Shown here: in pieces, positions 39,275 to 50,036 of the stretch
Layout: every line of letters begins with the position of its first letter
How positions within the stretch are numbered: position 1 is the stretch's first letter
Made by a program: the position numbers and the translations under genes
The notes under the pieces: model-generated
What the model saw: the letters and a program-made list of their open reading frames with translations, nothing else
What the model was told of the DNA's origin: nothing
The model's database searches: none
NCBI GenBank assembly: GCA_027405735.1
Contig: JAPEHQ010000006.1
Span: 1,550,001-1,614,000, forward strand
DNA from: Mucor racemosus
Lineage: Eukaryota > Mucoromycota > Mucoromycetes > Mucorales > Mucoraceae
Reading direction: 5' to 3'
DNA length: 64,000 nt

Positions 39275-39989
39275 TAAACTTTGAGAATGCCCAATTACAG
39301 CTGAAAAATTGCTAATTTTATAGAGAACAAGCATATTAAAACTACCATGTTGTCATAATTTAGCCGTGTAGCTTTTATTGATAATTTGCTTATTAAGAGA
39401 TGCCAGTAGAGTACAATAAGATACTAGATACTTTTTGATTTAAATTTAGCTACAGATATAAAAAGGGAATTTCAAAATTAATTGCATAAATGTATTCTGT
39501 GAAATACAAAACAGTTTGTATTATGGGACCTCAACAAAAGAAGAACGTAGGAGGTATATTCCAAAAAGCTGCCATTTATTAAGGAGATGTATAGTATAGT
39601 AACAAGATTTGTTTGAGAGTGAAATAAAGGGAGGTTAATTTACACTTTGTATAATATAATAATAATGGGGTTGATTTGTATGAAATAAGAATCCTTTTCT
39701 TTCTTTTTTATATATATATTTATAATGTCAAAACTAAAATTACCACTGTGTACCTGACATAATGCCCAACTCGGATTCTGTTGTAGGCATCTTTAAATTT
39801 AGCACTCACCATGATTTATAAAAATTATTCAAGATTTGATTTTGTCTTTTAAAAGCTTGAAACCGAATCTTTCCAGCAGTATATATCAGCGAAAATTCAA
39901 GGCATGATGCTGATTTTCAACTAACATCCGCTTGTTTAAAGTGCTCTCTAGCATATTTAAGTAGTATGACAATAGTTTTAAAAAGATAA

Positions 39990-40240
39990 CAATATGCACA
40001 TGGGCACAATAAAAGAAACTGCACACGAGCACAATGCTAAGTCTGAATCTGCAGAATTATAGATTCTGTCCGCGTGCATAACATTAAGCCCATGTATGCA
40101 TAATAGTAGTAGAATTGCCCATAAGCATATTATTATCCCTATTTGTGCATAATATTGAAATCTGACCATGAGAACAATGAGCTGATCGTGTGGGCACAAA
40201 TTGGTTTCTACATGAGCATCATTGTGCCATTCTCAAAATT
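39990..40240 (-). repeat. array of TGCNCATGNGCA-like motifs (copy B, about 10 units)
   Basis: Reverse-orientation counterpart of 55133-55385. Recognisable cores include TGCACATGGGCA and GCACACGAGCA, spaced 22-25 bp. A 73-aa minus-strand frame runs through the array but is just a product of the repeats. Confidence 0.65.
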
Positions 40241-42025
40241 TCATTGCATTTTTTTACTCGAATAGGTTTTTAAATTACATTTTTTTTATTAATATAAATT
40301 ATAAATTATAGACAATACAATTCACTATGTTGCTGATGTAGACCAATAGACCAATACATGCAAGAACCAATATATTTACGATTATCATTATTTGTAAATA
40401 TGTTTATAGCTATAATGTTTACAGCAACAATGGTTTTTGCTCGAGCATAAACTTAAATAACACTTATTGCTTAAATTTATATGCAAGCCAAATCTAAGAT
40501 TATATATGTTACTTTATCACACATAAAATTTAAACAAATTAACCTTCTTTAAACTTACTATTTTAGTTTACGATTGTCAGCTGTAAAAAGATTTGTTTTC
40601 AAGTATACAGTAGTTACGATCAAAACTATTATGGCTATTAGACAAAACATTAGATTATTCTTTTTTTTTTTGTTTCTATATCATTTGAAATTTTATCACT
40701 TTTCTGGAACATTTCGTGGGTATGTAGCTAGTTCTAGATTTTCATTGAATAGATATAGATATCATTGTCTTCGATTTGTTCTGTTAATCAAGAAATACAT
40801 CCAACAATACAGCAGTAAATAATGATATTTGACCTTAGAACGTGGTTAAATGAAAATATCAGTCTCCAATATAGACTGCTACCTATATTAAAAATATTAG
40901 TCCCTTATGTTAGAATGCGTATTCAGATACAAGAAAAGAATACCAGCCTGATAGTCTGATATGCCTTATCAAATGGTGAATATATCCTTGGAATATAAAA
41001 ACAAAAAGAGAGAAACAACAACACACGCAGAAAAGGATTTTCAAGGCTTTACATTATTTAGCGCATTTAAACCCCTGCTAAATTGCACATTTCAGCCAAT
41101 GTAAAAGCAGAACTACAGCGCCTGAACTACGTATAAACTAAGCAAAATAGGCAACAACATCTGTTACTATAATAGAAACATAAAATTTTCTACTAGAAAA
41201 GCCGTCTGTCATATCATAAATTCATTAAAAAATTGGAAAAACGAGCCCGTAGAGCGACGCTGTAATTGAGCATAGCAAAATTAAACGGCTAAGTCTCTTA
41301 TACTATGGGATATCTAAGTTTTAAATAAAAAGCATTCTTTTTTTTTTACTTTTCTTATATTTAACCATGTAAGGTCTGAAAACTCAGTTTTTGTAGCGGA
41401 CATTTTCGAGACTCATTTTATCCTTACCAACACTCATGATTTAGATCAAAAAACAGAAAAATCGAATTTTGATACCAAAATCAACGGTTAAATATACTAC
41501 ATTGTGAGAAAAAATTGTAGCTATAACTAATACGCATTTTATAAAAGCTTAACATTAAAAGTTAAGTAATAAAAATTTGTACTTTTGGCCCAAAAATGGT
41601 TTTTTGATTAAAGGATTTTCATGTAATATTTTGCAATGAAAATGCTTGTTATTTTTTATTGAGCAAATAGAGCGCTAGACTTTGCATATGTGTATATTTT
41701 TTGTTTTTATAATTGGTAGTATAATTAACTCTAAATTTGCAAAATCAGAAAAAAAAAATTAAAAAATGCCAAAATTGATGATCTGGACAAAATTAGTTTT
41801 CTAAAATAATATTCCGCTTATAAGCCTTGTAAGTCTTAAAAATAAGAGATTTTATGATACTTGTGAACTTTTTCAAGAATTTACAATGCTGTACCCACTT
41901 GTATCAAGCTTATTGCTGTAAATCATTATACATGTTAATATGGTATGGTAATTTATTCGACGATAGTATAGTCTTACTTTATAATTATTGCGCTAGAGGT
42001 GGTTTAAATTAAGTTTCAGATTTAC

Positions 42026-42114
42026 CTCTCCAATATCATAAACATAAACATTGCCATCGCTGGAACCTATTGCCACTTTTTTACCTTCTTTGCCCCAAGA
42101 CAATTTATTCAATG
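42026..42114 (-). pseudogene. captured dynein intermediate chain WD40 exon, copy B
   Basis: Identical by eye to 19247-19335, including the flanking AG acceptor and GTAAAT donor. The frame is open; no other part of the gene is present. Confidence 0.6.
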
Positions 42115-43605
42115 CTTTATCAAAACAAACTTACTTTTGACATATAAAAATTGACTTATTAGTAAAATCAATTACTAATAACAAGTTAATAAGTAATAAT
42201 TATAGTGTACCTTTGATAGTTGGTAGTGATATACAAGACAAAATCTTGTTTTCCTCTTCTTAGCTGTTGGCCACTAATAAATATAAATAAATGCTTTTTA
42301 GAAACTAAATTGACTAACATGAGTTTATTCATTCATTCAAATCAAGTCAATACTATACATACTTTTATAATCACCAGTTTTTCTCCAGGTAGATATCGAA
42401 TTTAGACCAAAAAAGTATTGATTATAACGTAGATAATGGAACAAAATGATTAAGACCTGGACGCTTTTTTGTTCGAGAAAGATATTATAACGTGCCCTAA
42501 CATTAACAGTTAATAATTTATCTCTAGATAAAAAATAGGAAAAACATGTACTTGTACCTGCTACTTGATTTCAGTTTATAAAAAAATATTAGACTTTTTG
42601 TTGTAGTTTTAAATGTAAATAAAAGAGCTGAGGAAAGAGTAGGGAAGAAAAAAGATTTTGTGTGTTACAAACAGAAATTGGCAAAGGCATAAATACTTTT
42701 AGTGTTGCCAAACAGGTTGTTATCGTTGTTCCCATTTGGTCCCCGAAAGAAGAACATGGGCAGAACTCTTTCAAACCCCAAATTTCAAATTGATATATCT
42801 TTTCAATAAGGCAATTCTGTTAAATCAGAGTAACTCACATCTGTTTTAAACCATTCAAATTATCTTCCTTATTAATTATATGATGATTGATATACTTTAG
42901 TAAATTGACTAAAAAACCTTGATCTCATTGCTCTGCTCATCTGGGCTGCCTGATCCGCACAAAATTTTTTATTTTGTCCATATGCGCAAATCATTATGCC
43001 CATAGGAAGCATAGTTTGGCCGTAGTGTTTATAAAAAGAATAATAATGAAGACTAGTAACATTTATCATGGAGAATGTAGGATGTATTACTAAAAAAACT
43101 AATCGTAAAAGAAAGAACTAAGAGCTTCTAGGTCTTGGTTTAAAAGACTATTTATAAGAATTACATTTTAACACGAGTCAGAAATGGAATTGGCTTCAAA
43201 ATTGGCTGTTTAATATCCTCCAAAACCGACAAAGGCATTATTAATAAAGATATTATATCTATTTTATCCTCTATGTTGTAATGGCAATAATCCAAAGTGT
43301 CACATATTTGACTCATTGGAAAATGTTCTCTCTAAAAGAATATGTATTCGCAGAAAATACATAATTCTAATGCCATTATTATCACGTATCCATTTCTCGT
43401 AATTTTTACTTGGAAATTGCCTTTGCCGCATCATATACAGTAACGTTCAAAAATACAAAATTCTTTACTTTTGATTTATTGATGTCTCTACCAATTATAT
43501 ATATTTCACAAACCATTATTATACACCGAACTAATGATGTATATGGAAAAGTATTTACATTACATTTAAAAGCATGGTAAAAGCTTTTCACATTTGCAAA
43601 GCCCC

Positions 43606-44713
43606 AGTAAACAGTATTATGTCTTTTTTCAAGCTGTATTTTTTACTACCTCAACTTTATTCAAGATTACAGCTTTATTTGTGCTATTTTTCTTGATTTT
43701 AAGCGTATTTTTGATGGAGTAACAATACATTATACCCAAATCTTTAAAAACCAGCTAGATGACTGATCATTTTTATTGATTAAAAATTGAAATAGGAAGG
43801 CTCTTGTAGGTCTTCATTTTTAAAAATACAGAATGTGCAGCATTTTCTTGTTTATTTGCATTATTTTTCTGGATTCTAGCTACAATTTTGGTCGAGTAAT
43901 AATGCATTATCTCTAGATTTATAAAGATCAACTAAATAACTAATGATTTTAATTACTTCAAAATCAAATATTAAAACATTCGCATCCCTGTTTATTTGGT
44001 ACTGCAATGTACGCCAAATGTGCCGCTTTCATTTCAATCTTTTTTCTTGATTGTAGCTGCATTTTTCATGGAGTAATGACAGATATACCATCAAAAACAT
44101 CCTCAAAAGATGGCTCAAATGACGGGAGCCACTGATATTGCTTGAAATTTGAAAGAGCGTAAATTTTGCTGGGCTATAAACCGGCCAATCATATCGTTCT
44201 ACCAAAATCTCAAAAAAAACAAATTTAATGCCTTGTTTCAAAAATCGACACTCTCGGACTTTAAATGAAATCGCGCGCTTTAAGCTGGAGTCTATTTTTA
44301 AGCTGTAAATGTGCAAAATACTAGAGATTAGGAAACGTTTCCAATATTTGACAAAAAACTGTTATTTACCGTCATTTGACCATTAAATGGTTTTTGTAGC
44401 CCATCCAATTCTGCATCAGTTTACGGTTTTAGATAAAACATTTTACTCTCAAAATGGTTTCATAAATACAGATTCTTTGTGCATCACAGCTTTACATTTA
44501 AGTCAACTATCTTTCATCAAATCTTAATTTATCAATAACTCGATGAAAAATTGATATTTTTTGAAGATTTAAAAATCATTCAGTAGATAAAGTTGCATAA
44601 AATGTGTTTAACTATTTTTTGTAGATTATTAATACATTAATTCGTTCAAGAAACAAGGTTTTTCATTTTCTAATATTTATTTGCTTACGGTTACTTAAAT
44701 CAATATTTAAAGC
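43606..44713 (-). repeat. right arm of copy B, truncated
   Basis: Matches the inner third of the right arm of copy A (22261 to about 23340) and stops after TTACTTAAAT at about 44713. It carries the same small AGACTCCAGC-type duplication (about 44285-44300) as the B left arm, so the two B arms resemble each other more than the A arms here. Confidence 0.8.
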
Positions 44714-45561
44714 ATAAATTCAAAGCCCATTGCATTATGAACAACAGCATTGGTCATATATAAACACGACGTTTAATTATTAATTTCGGTATCCTCATTT
44801 CCGTATACGCTGATCTTCACTGATTTAGGTCGCTATTTCCAATTTCAAGTAGTCTATTTAGCAAGAAATCCCATTTGGGAAAAGGAACCTCTTGATTCAT
44901 ACGATTTATCTAGCAAATTCATAGAGTACCAAAGTTATTTAGTGGTGAATAATGTTATATCTGTAGTATATTTTGAAACTTACAGTCCATTTGAATCAAT
45001 ATTTATTGATTATTACAAGCATTTTTGTAATTGTTTCAATTTTTTCAAGTAGATAAAGACAGGTTTCTTGTCAAAAATGGTGGTATACTTCTTCAAAATC
45101 AGCTGTTAGCTAATGAAATCAAGACATGTTTTTTGTATATCCACTACGTATTTGTTGCAACTTCAAAATTTTAATTTGAACATTTATAAAAACTCTCAGA
45201 ATATCTGAAACAGCCCATAAGAATATATTAAGCAAGTGCGAGCTTTGATTTCTCCATTTTCACAGCAATCAGCAACTCGGGGAGGCTGAACCTTCTGCAA
45301 TTCCGTGGATTAGCACTAGAAATATTTACCATTACAACGGGAGCTTATTTGGATCCATATGTGACGAGAATTGGTGAGCTTACTGACTTTAGTGGGCGTA
45401 AACAGCAGGTAATCAACTCTTTGTTCAAATTTACCGAATACACAAAAATTTATGCAAGCTGATATTAAATATACTCGGAATATCTACTCCCTATAATACC
45501 TATACTCATGTAGAACGGCAGATTACCTGGATCGTTATTTATAAAATCGCAATTTTGATTG
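44714..45561. other. mosaic of old element fragments
   Basis: About 44950-45210 is a strongly diverged copy of arm sequence (compare 14690-14960; shared AACAGCTGTTAGCTAATGAA-like block), oriented opposite to the adjoining B right arm. The remainder is unique AT-rich sequence plus the exon-like segment at 45266-45408. Confidence 0.5.
45266..45408 (+). pseudogene. orphan exon-like segment
   Basis: A 143-bp, less AT-rich patch between TTTCACAG and CAGCAG/GTAATC, open throughout in the phase CA+47 codons. It reads ISNSGRLNLLQFRGLALEIF, then TTGAYLDPYVTRIGELTDFS. Composition is protein-like but I do not recognise it. No other exon is visible on either side. It may be another host or transposon gene fragment. 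Function unknown. Confidence 0.35.
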
Positions 45562-45678
45562 CTTTTGTCGGTTTTGGAGGATATTAAACAGCCAATTTTG
45601 AAGCCAATTCCATTTCTGACTCGTGTTAAAATGTAATTCTTATAAATAGTCTTTTAAACCAAGACCTAGAAGCTCTTA
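45562..45678 (+). mobile_element. copy C interior, part left of the Gypsy insertion
   Basis: Matches copy A 18128-18242 and ends CTCTTA at the Gypsy target site. It continues at 52254 after one CTTA duplicate. Confidence 0.8.
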
Positions 45679-45900
45679 TATCGTTTTCCAACCGTGTGAA
45701 ATTATATACCAGAAGAAAGATGAAAGTTTATTATTACAAAATATTATTAAATTATATATAGCAAACGACGTCACTCAGAATCCTTTGATCTAATCTTTTT
45801 CCTGATTCTTTCCACAAACAACTTTGGTTTAAAAACCCGCTTTCTGTTTTGATTCCATCTTTTGACATACCATGGTACATCTACATCTTGCTCCATGACA
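45679..45900 (-). repeat. 3' LTR of Gypsy element
   Basis: 222 bp, starting TGTCATGG and ending ACGATA on the minus strand. The last 43 sense codons of the Pol frame and its stop (45771-45773) lie inside it. Confidence 0.92.
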
Positions 45901-48900
45901 TTTTCCCCCCCTAAATTAGGTGTTACTCCTGAAACACCACTAGTTTGCGTAATATTGGATTCGATATCAAGTTCTTTTACTCTTTTAGAAGAAGATCCTA
46001 TAATTTCTACTGAATTACTGCTCAAATTGCCAACGGAATTTGAATATGCAGCTTCACTATTTGAAATTTGAGCTGATTTGGTTGTTCTGATACTGCTTGA
46101 AATTAAACCTTGAACATATAACTCTGTATCTTCTTCTGCTTGCTCATTCTCACTATAACTAATAATGCTGGAATTTTGATAATCCTCGTTATTGTCTACT
46201 GCCTCTTGATTATTTTCACTACAACTGAAAAAGATTGAATGTTGATCTTCCTCTTCGTTTTGAATAACAATAATAGGTTCAACAATATTTTGAATTTCAT
46301 TTGTCATTTCAGTTTCTATATCTTCCATATCCTCCTCTTTATTTTCAATAATAATAACAGGTTCTACAATATCTTGAATTTCGTCTGTCATTTCAACTTC
46401 TGTTTCTTGAATATCATCCTGTATCTGAACTTCTTGGATATTATATTCCATCTGAACTTCTACGTCTCGACCAACTTTTGTATCATTTGAAGCTTTTTCT
46501 TCTTCCATAAAAATATCACAAATTTCTGATTCTACTTTTTCACTAATAGAAGAATCCATTGCTTCTTTGTCTTGTTGTTTTTCTTTTTCCTGAACAATAA
46601 CAACCTGAACCTCTTTAGGCATCAATACAATATCCTCATCGATTAATTGTGATGATTCAGTATCTTCTATTAATGTCTGCACACCTGTTTCAATTAATCT
46701 TGGGTTTTCTTGTATATCTACAACATCTTTTACAAATTCCATATCTGACAGATTAACACACTCTTTTAAACTATGATCACTGCTTGAAATTGATGTTGGT
46801 GCACTGATAATTACAGTAGGTTCTTGGGGTTTTACTGACGAATTAATATCAGCATTTATAAATGGTTGAGGTACTGTAAACTTGTTCTTAGAATGCTCCG
46901 TATTAATTCCTCCTCCCCCCATAGTTCTTGGCTTATTCATAGGTCTAGCTGAGTAATACGCAGCAGGTTGAGGAAGGCGACGAAGACTACTACTGGGCTC
47001 ATACCAAACTGATTTAGGTTTTTCTGACTCAATGTAATGTGCTAATTTCAAACGATCCACATGAACCAAAGAATCTAGAGATTTACCATTCAATGTTTCC
47101 AATTTATAAGTATCATATTCCGGATAACTTGCTATCACTATATATGGCCCTTTATACTGTGGTTCCAAACCATATCGACCTTCATTTGTTATTAATACCA
47201 TATCACCAGGTTCAAAATTAAGAGGTTTGATAGCAGCATCCCATTTTTTTTTATCTTTCTCTGCCATAGCTTTAAGTCTGAATTCTGCAGCTTTACGATG
47301 TTGACCTAATGATTCCAATTCTCGAGATGTATAATCTGCAATAGTTCTAGGGCCTTTACTTGTTTCAAAATCAATATAAGGTCTCATAGGATCACCAGGA
47401 ATCTTGGGATCTCTACCATAAGTTAAATAAAATGGGCTGAAACCAGTTGTTGAATGAGTTCTGATTCGACACGCCCACAAAGCAGAATCAAAAAAATTAT
47501 CCCATCGATGTATAGCACCATTTACGTACTTTCTTAGTATTGGTTTGATAATTCCATTGAATCTTTCAACTTTAGCATTTGTTCTTGGATGAAAAGCTGA
47601 TGTAAGTTTATGTTTAACCCCTACACGAGTAGTATAAGCCTTTATCAAGTTACTCTTGAAGTTAGAACCTCGATCAGTAATGATCTCAACAGGGCAACCA
47701 AAGCGCATCATTATTTCCTCATAAATAAAATCAGCTGTAGCTTCAGCTGATGCAAAAGGAACAGCTCTAGCAATCGGCCAATTAGTCAAAGTATCAACAG
47801 TTGTAATGATCCATTTGTTGCCTTTTTCAGTAATAGGCAATTCTCCGACGAAGTCAAGGTGCCATCGTTCAAATGCCTTTGGTATTGAAAGAGGATGCAT
47901 TTCACCATGATGCTTTGATGATTTATTAGTATTAAGTTGACAAGAAGGACATGTACCAATCCAAAAACTAATATCTCGCTTCATAGTTGGCCACCAAAAT
48001 CTATATTTCAACAATTCACCCAAATTACGAATAGATGCATGTCCAAAACCTTGATGATATTCATGTACTAAATCTAATCTCTGACTGAAAGGGACATATG
48101 GTACTTCTTTTACAGTTGTAATATTACCAGCATTACAGTCTTGCAAATGAAAAATTTGATTATCCTTAACAACAATCTTGTTTTCTTCTTTTGCCAACAA
48201 TTTTGAGATATTTGGATTAGTCTTCAAATACTCTTCTCTGTCTTCTTTTGATTTGATATATAACAAAGGCCAATCTTGTTCTAAATTGTCGTTAACATCT
48301 AAATCATACAAATGTGAATCCACAAAATTAACATAAGCTGGTGCAATTGATTTAGCTGCAGGTGTAACCAAAGGACCACCAATTCTTGATAAAGCATCAG
48401 GAACAACATGTTTAGCACCAGACTTGTACTCTATTTGAGGTGAGAATTGAGCTAATTCAACCATCCATCTATATAATCTTGAAGCCGGCCTATCTTGTGT
48501 CATTAAATATTGTAATGACTGATGATCAGTAACTATAGTATAACCAGCAGGACAACCATCGACAAAACAACGCCATGTTCTGAGAGCATGAATGATAGCT
48601 AACAATTCACGTTCTTGAGCCGGATATTTACGTTCTGCCGCAGACAACTTCTTTGATTCATAAGCAACTGGATGCCACAAATTTTGACTATCAGGTTGCA
48701 AAAGAACAGCGCCAACTGCAAAATCACTAGAGTCAGTTTCAATACGATAAGGAGTATTCATGTCTGGTAACTGTAAAACTGGAGCTTCCGTCAAAAGTTT
48801 TTTAATTTGATTGAAACTGATTTCACATTCCCTATTCCATTGTACTAAACGACGCTTTAGACCATTTCCACGGGTAAGATCGGTTAAAGGTGAAGCAATT

Positions 48901-50036
48901 TTTGCAAAATCGGGTATAAAACGACGATAATGTTGAGCCAAACCCACAAATTGTCTAACCTCTTGAACATTCTTTGGACGAGACCAAGATAAAACAGCTT
49001 CAACTTTACTAGGAGCAGGTAAAATACCTCTGTCGCTAATTTGGAATCCTAAAAACACTAATTCTCTTTGTGCAAACTTGCATTTCTTCTTGTTCACCAC
49101 AAACTGATGCTCTTGCAAACGCTTTAATACTTCTCTAACATGCTGCTGGTGCTCTTCAAAAGTCTTGCTATAAATACACACATCATCAAGGTAACACAAA
49201 GCAAAATTGTCAATACAATCACCTAGAATTTCATTCATTTGAGTTTGGAAACTGGGTGGAGCATTAGTCAATCCTTGCGCAAGAACAAGCCATTCATATT
49301 TTCCATATCTAGAATTGAACGCAGTGTAAGGTATATCTGATTCTTGCAGACGTATTTGAAAATAGCCTGATTTTAAATCCAAACAAGTAAAATAAGAAGC
49401 ACCTTGCAAACGGTCCAAACATTCATCGATTCTTGGTAAAAATGTACGATTTTTCACTGTCAATTTGTTTAAAGCTCTATAATCGATACACATTCTCAAT
49501 GATTTTCCATCTTTCTTTCTTACAAACAAAACAGGAGCACCCCATGGTGAAGTAGATGGTCGAATAAGACCTAAATCCAACAATTCTTTGAGTTGCTTTC
49601 GTAATTCATCCAATTCAATAGGACTCATTCTAAATGGAGCACGATTTACTGGCTTACAAGAGTCATTTTCCAGTTGAATTACATGTTGAAATTTTCGTTC
49701 TGGTGGTAATCCTGCTAATTGATCTTGAAAAACACTTGAGAATTCATCCACAAGACCATTAATCCATTGCTGCTGAGTAACACCATTAACTTGAGAAGAA
49801 GTTTCTTCATAAATATCTTTAATATAAAGTAAACATCCCAAACCACCTTTCTTTAATTCTCTATTGGCTTGCTTATGTGTGATCAAATAATTCAATTGAG
49901 AACCTTTTGAATCAGCATCATATACAGGTTTAATTTCTACTAAATGAGGTTGTTTGCCTAAAAAATAGCTGTCTGATTCCCATACTGGTACAGGATTATG
50001 TTCTTTTAACCAAGTGCGTCCTAGGATCAAATCAAA
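45771..50036 (-). CDS. Gypsy Pol: protease C-end, reverse transcriptase, RNase H, integrase
   Basis: Replicates and integrates the element. The frame opens at about 50036 without its own ATG, in the -1 phase relative to Gag-protease, and runs about 1,420 codons. It starts with the last protease motif (ILGRTWL). RT follows: LRMCIDYRALNKLT, FTCLDLKSGYFQI, and the catalytic YLDD near residue 285. RNase H has TDSSDFAVGAVLLQ, the ERELLAIIHAL block and TDHQSL. Integrase has an H-H-C-C zinc domain (HEYHQGFGH, CPSC) and Asp/Asp/Glu in WHLDFVG, IITDRGSNF and AKVERFNG, then a GPY-type tail (YKGPYIVIASY). I see no chromodomain. The last ~350 residues are an acidic, Glu/Ile-rich extension with two near-copies of an EMT(D/N)EIQ(D/N)IVEP unit. 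The frame passes through the polypurine tract into the LTR. No internal stops. Confidence 0.93.
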   Translation of the reverse strand, partial: FDLILGRTWLKEHNPVPVWESDSYFLGKQPHLVEIKPVYDADSKGSQLNYLITHKQANRELKKGGLGCLLYIKDIYEETSSQVNGVTQQQWINGLVDEFSSVFQDQLAGLPPERKFQHVIQLENDSCKPVNRAPFRMSPIELDELRKQLKELLDLGLIRPSTSPWGAPVLFVRKKDGKSLRMCIDYRALNKLTVKNRTFLPRIDECLDRLQGASYFTCLDLKSGYFQIRLQESDIPYTAFNSRYGKYEWLVLAQGLTNAPPSFQTQMNEILGDCIDNFALCYLDDVCIYSKTFEEHQQHVREVLKRLQEHQFVVNKKKCKFAQRELVFLGFQISDRGILPAPSKVEAVLSWSRPKNVQEVRQFVGLAQHYRRFIPDFAKIASPLTDLTRGNGLKRRLVQWNRECEISFNQIKKLLTEAPVLQLPDMNTPYRIETDSSDFAVGAVLLQPDSQNLWHPVAYESKKLSAAERKYPAQERELLAIIHALRTWRCFVDGCPAGYTIVTDHQSLQYLMTQDRPASRLYRWMVELAQFSPQIEYKSGAKHVVPDALSRIGGPLVTPAAKSIAPAYVNFVDSHLYDLDVNDNLEQDWPLLYIKSKEDREEYLKTNPNISKLLAKEENKIVVKDNQIFHLQDCNAGNITTVKEVPYVPFSQRLDLVHEYHQGFGHASIRNLGELLKYRFWWPTMKRDISFWIGTCPSCQLNTNKSSKHHGEMHPLSIPKAFERWHLDFVGELPITEKGNKWIITTVDTLTNWPIARAVPFASAEATADFIYEEIMMRFGCPVEIITDRGSNFKSNLIKAYTTRVGVKHKLTSAFHPRTNAKVERFNGIIKPILRKYVNGAIHRWDNFFDSALWACRIRTHSTTGFSPFYLTYGRDPKIPGDPMRPYIDFETSKGPRTIADYTSRELESLGQHRKAAEFRLKAMAEKDKKKWDAAIKPLNFEPGDMVLITNEGRYGLEPQYKGPYIVIASYPEYDTYKLETLNGKSLDSLVHVDRLKLAHYIESEKPKSVWYEPSSSLRRLPQPAAYYSARPMNKPRTMGGGGINTEHSKNKFTVPQPFINADINSSVKPQEPTVIISAPTSISSSDHSLKECVNLSDMEFVKDVVDIQENPRLIETGVQTLIEDTESSQLIDEDIVLMPKEVQVVIVQEKEKQQDKEAMDSSISEKVESEICDIFMEEEKASNDTKVGRDVEVQMEYNIQEVQIQDDIQETEVEMTDEIQDIVEPVIIIENKEEDMEDIETEMTNEIQNIVEPIIVIQNEEEDQHSIFFSCSENNQEAVDNNEDYQNSSIISYSENEQAEEDTELYVQGLISSSIRTTKSAQISNSEAAYSNSVGNLSSNSVEIIGSSSKRVKELDIESNITQTSGVSGVTPNLGGENVMEQDVDVPWYVKRWNQNRKRVFKPKLFVERIRKKIRSKDSE
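45901..45911 (-). other. polypurine tract of Gypsy element
   Basis: GGGGGGGAAAA on the minus strand, directly before the 3' LTR; it primes plus-strand synthesis. It is also translated within the Pol frame (GGEN). Confidence 0.85.

Larger units (their letters stand above)
35660..44713. mobile_element. giant inverted-repeat element, copy B (right end truncated)
   Basis: Same unit as 12689-25822 in reverse orientation. Left arm to 39274, interior 39275-43605, right arm 43606-44713, where homology stops after about 1.1 kb of the 3.4 kb. Arms and interior differ from copy A by scattered substitutions and small indels, so B is an older or separate copy. It lacks the mariner and solo LTR, so it displays both unoccupied sites, and it keeps the ~370 bp that copy A has lost. 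No coding sequence is evident. Confidence 0.8.
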
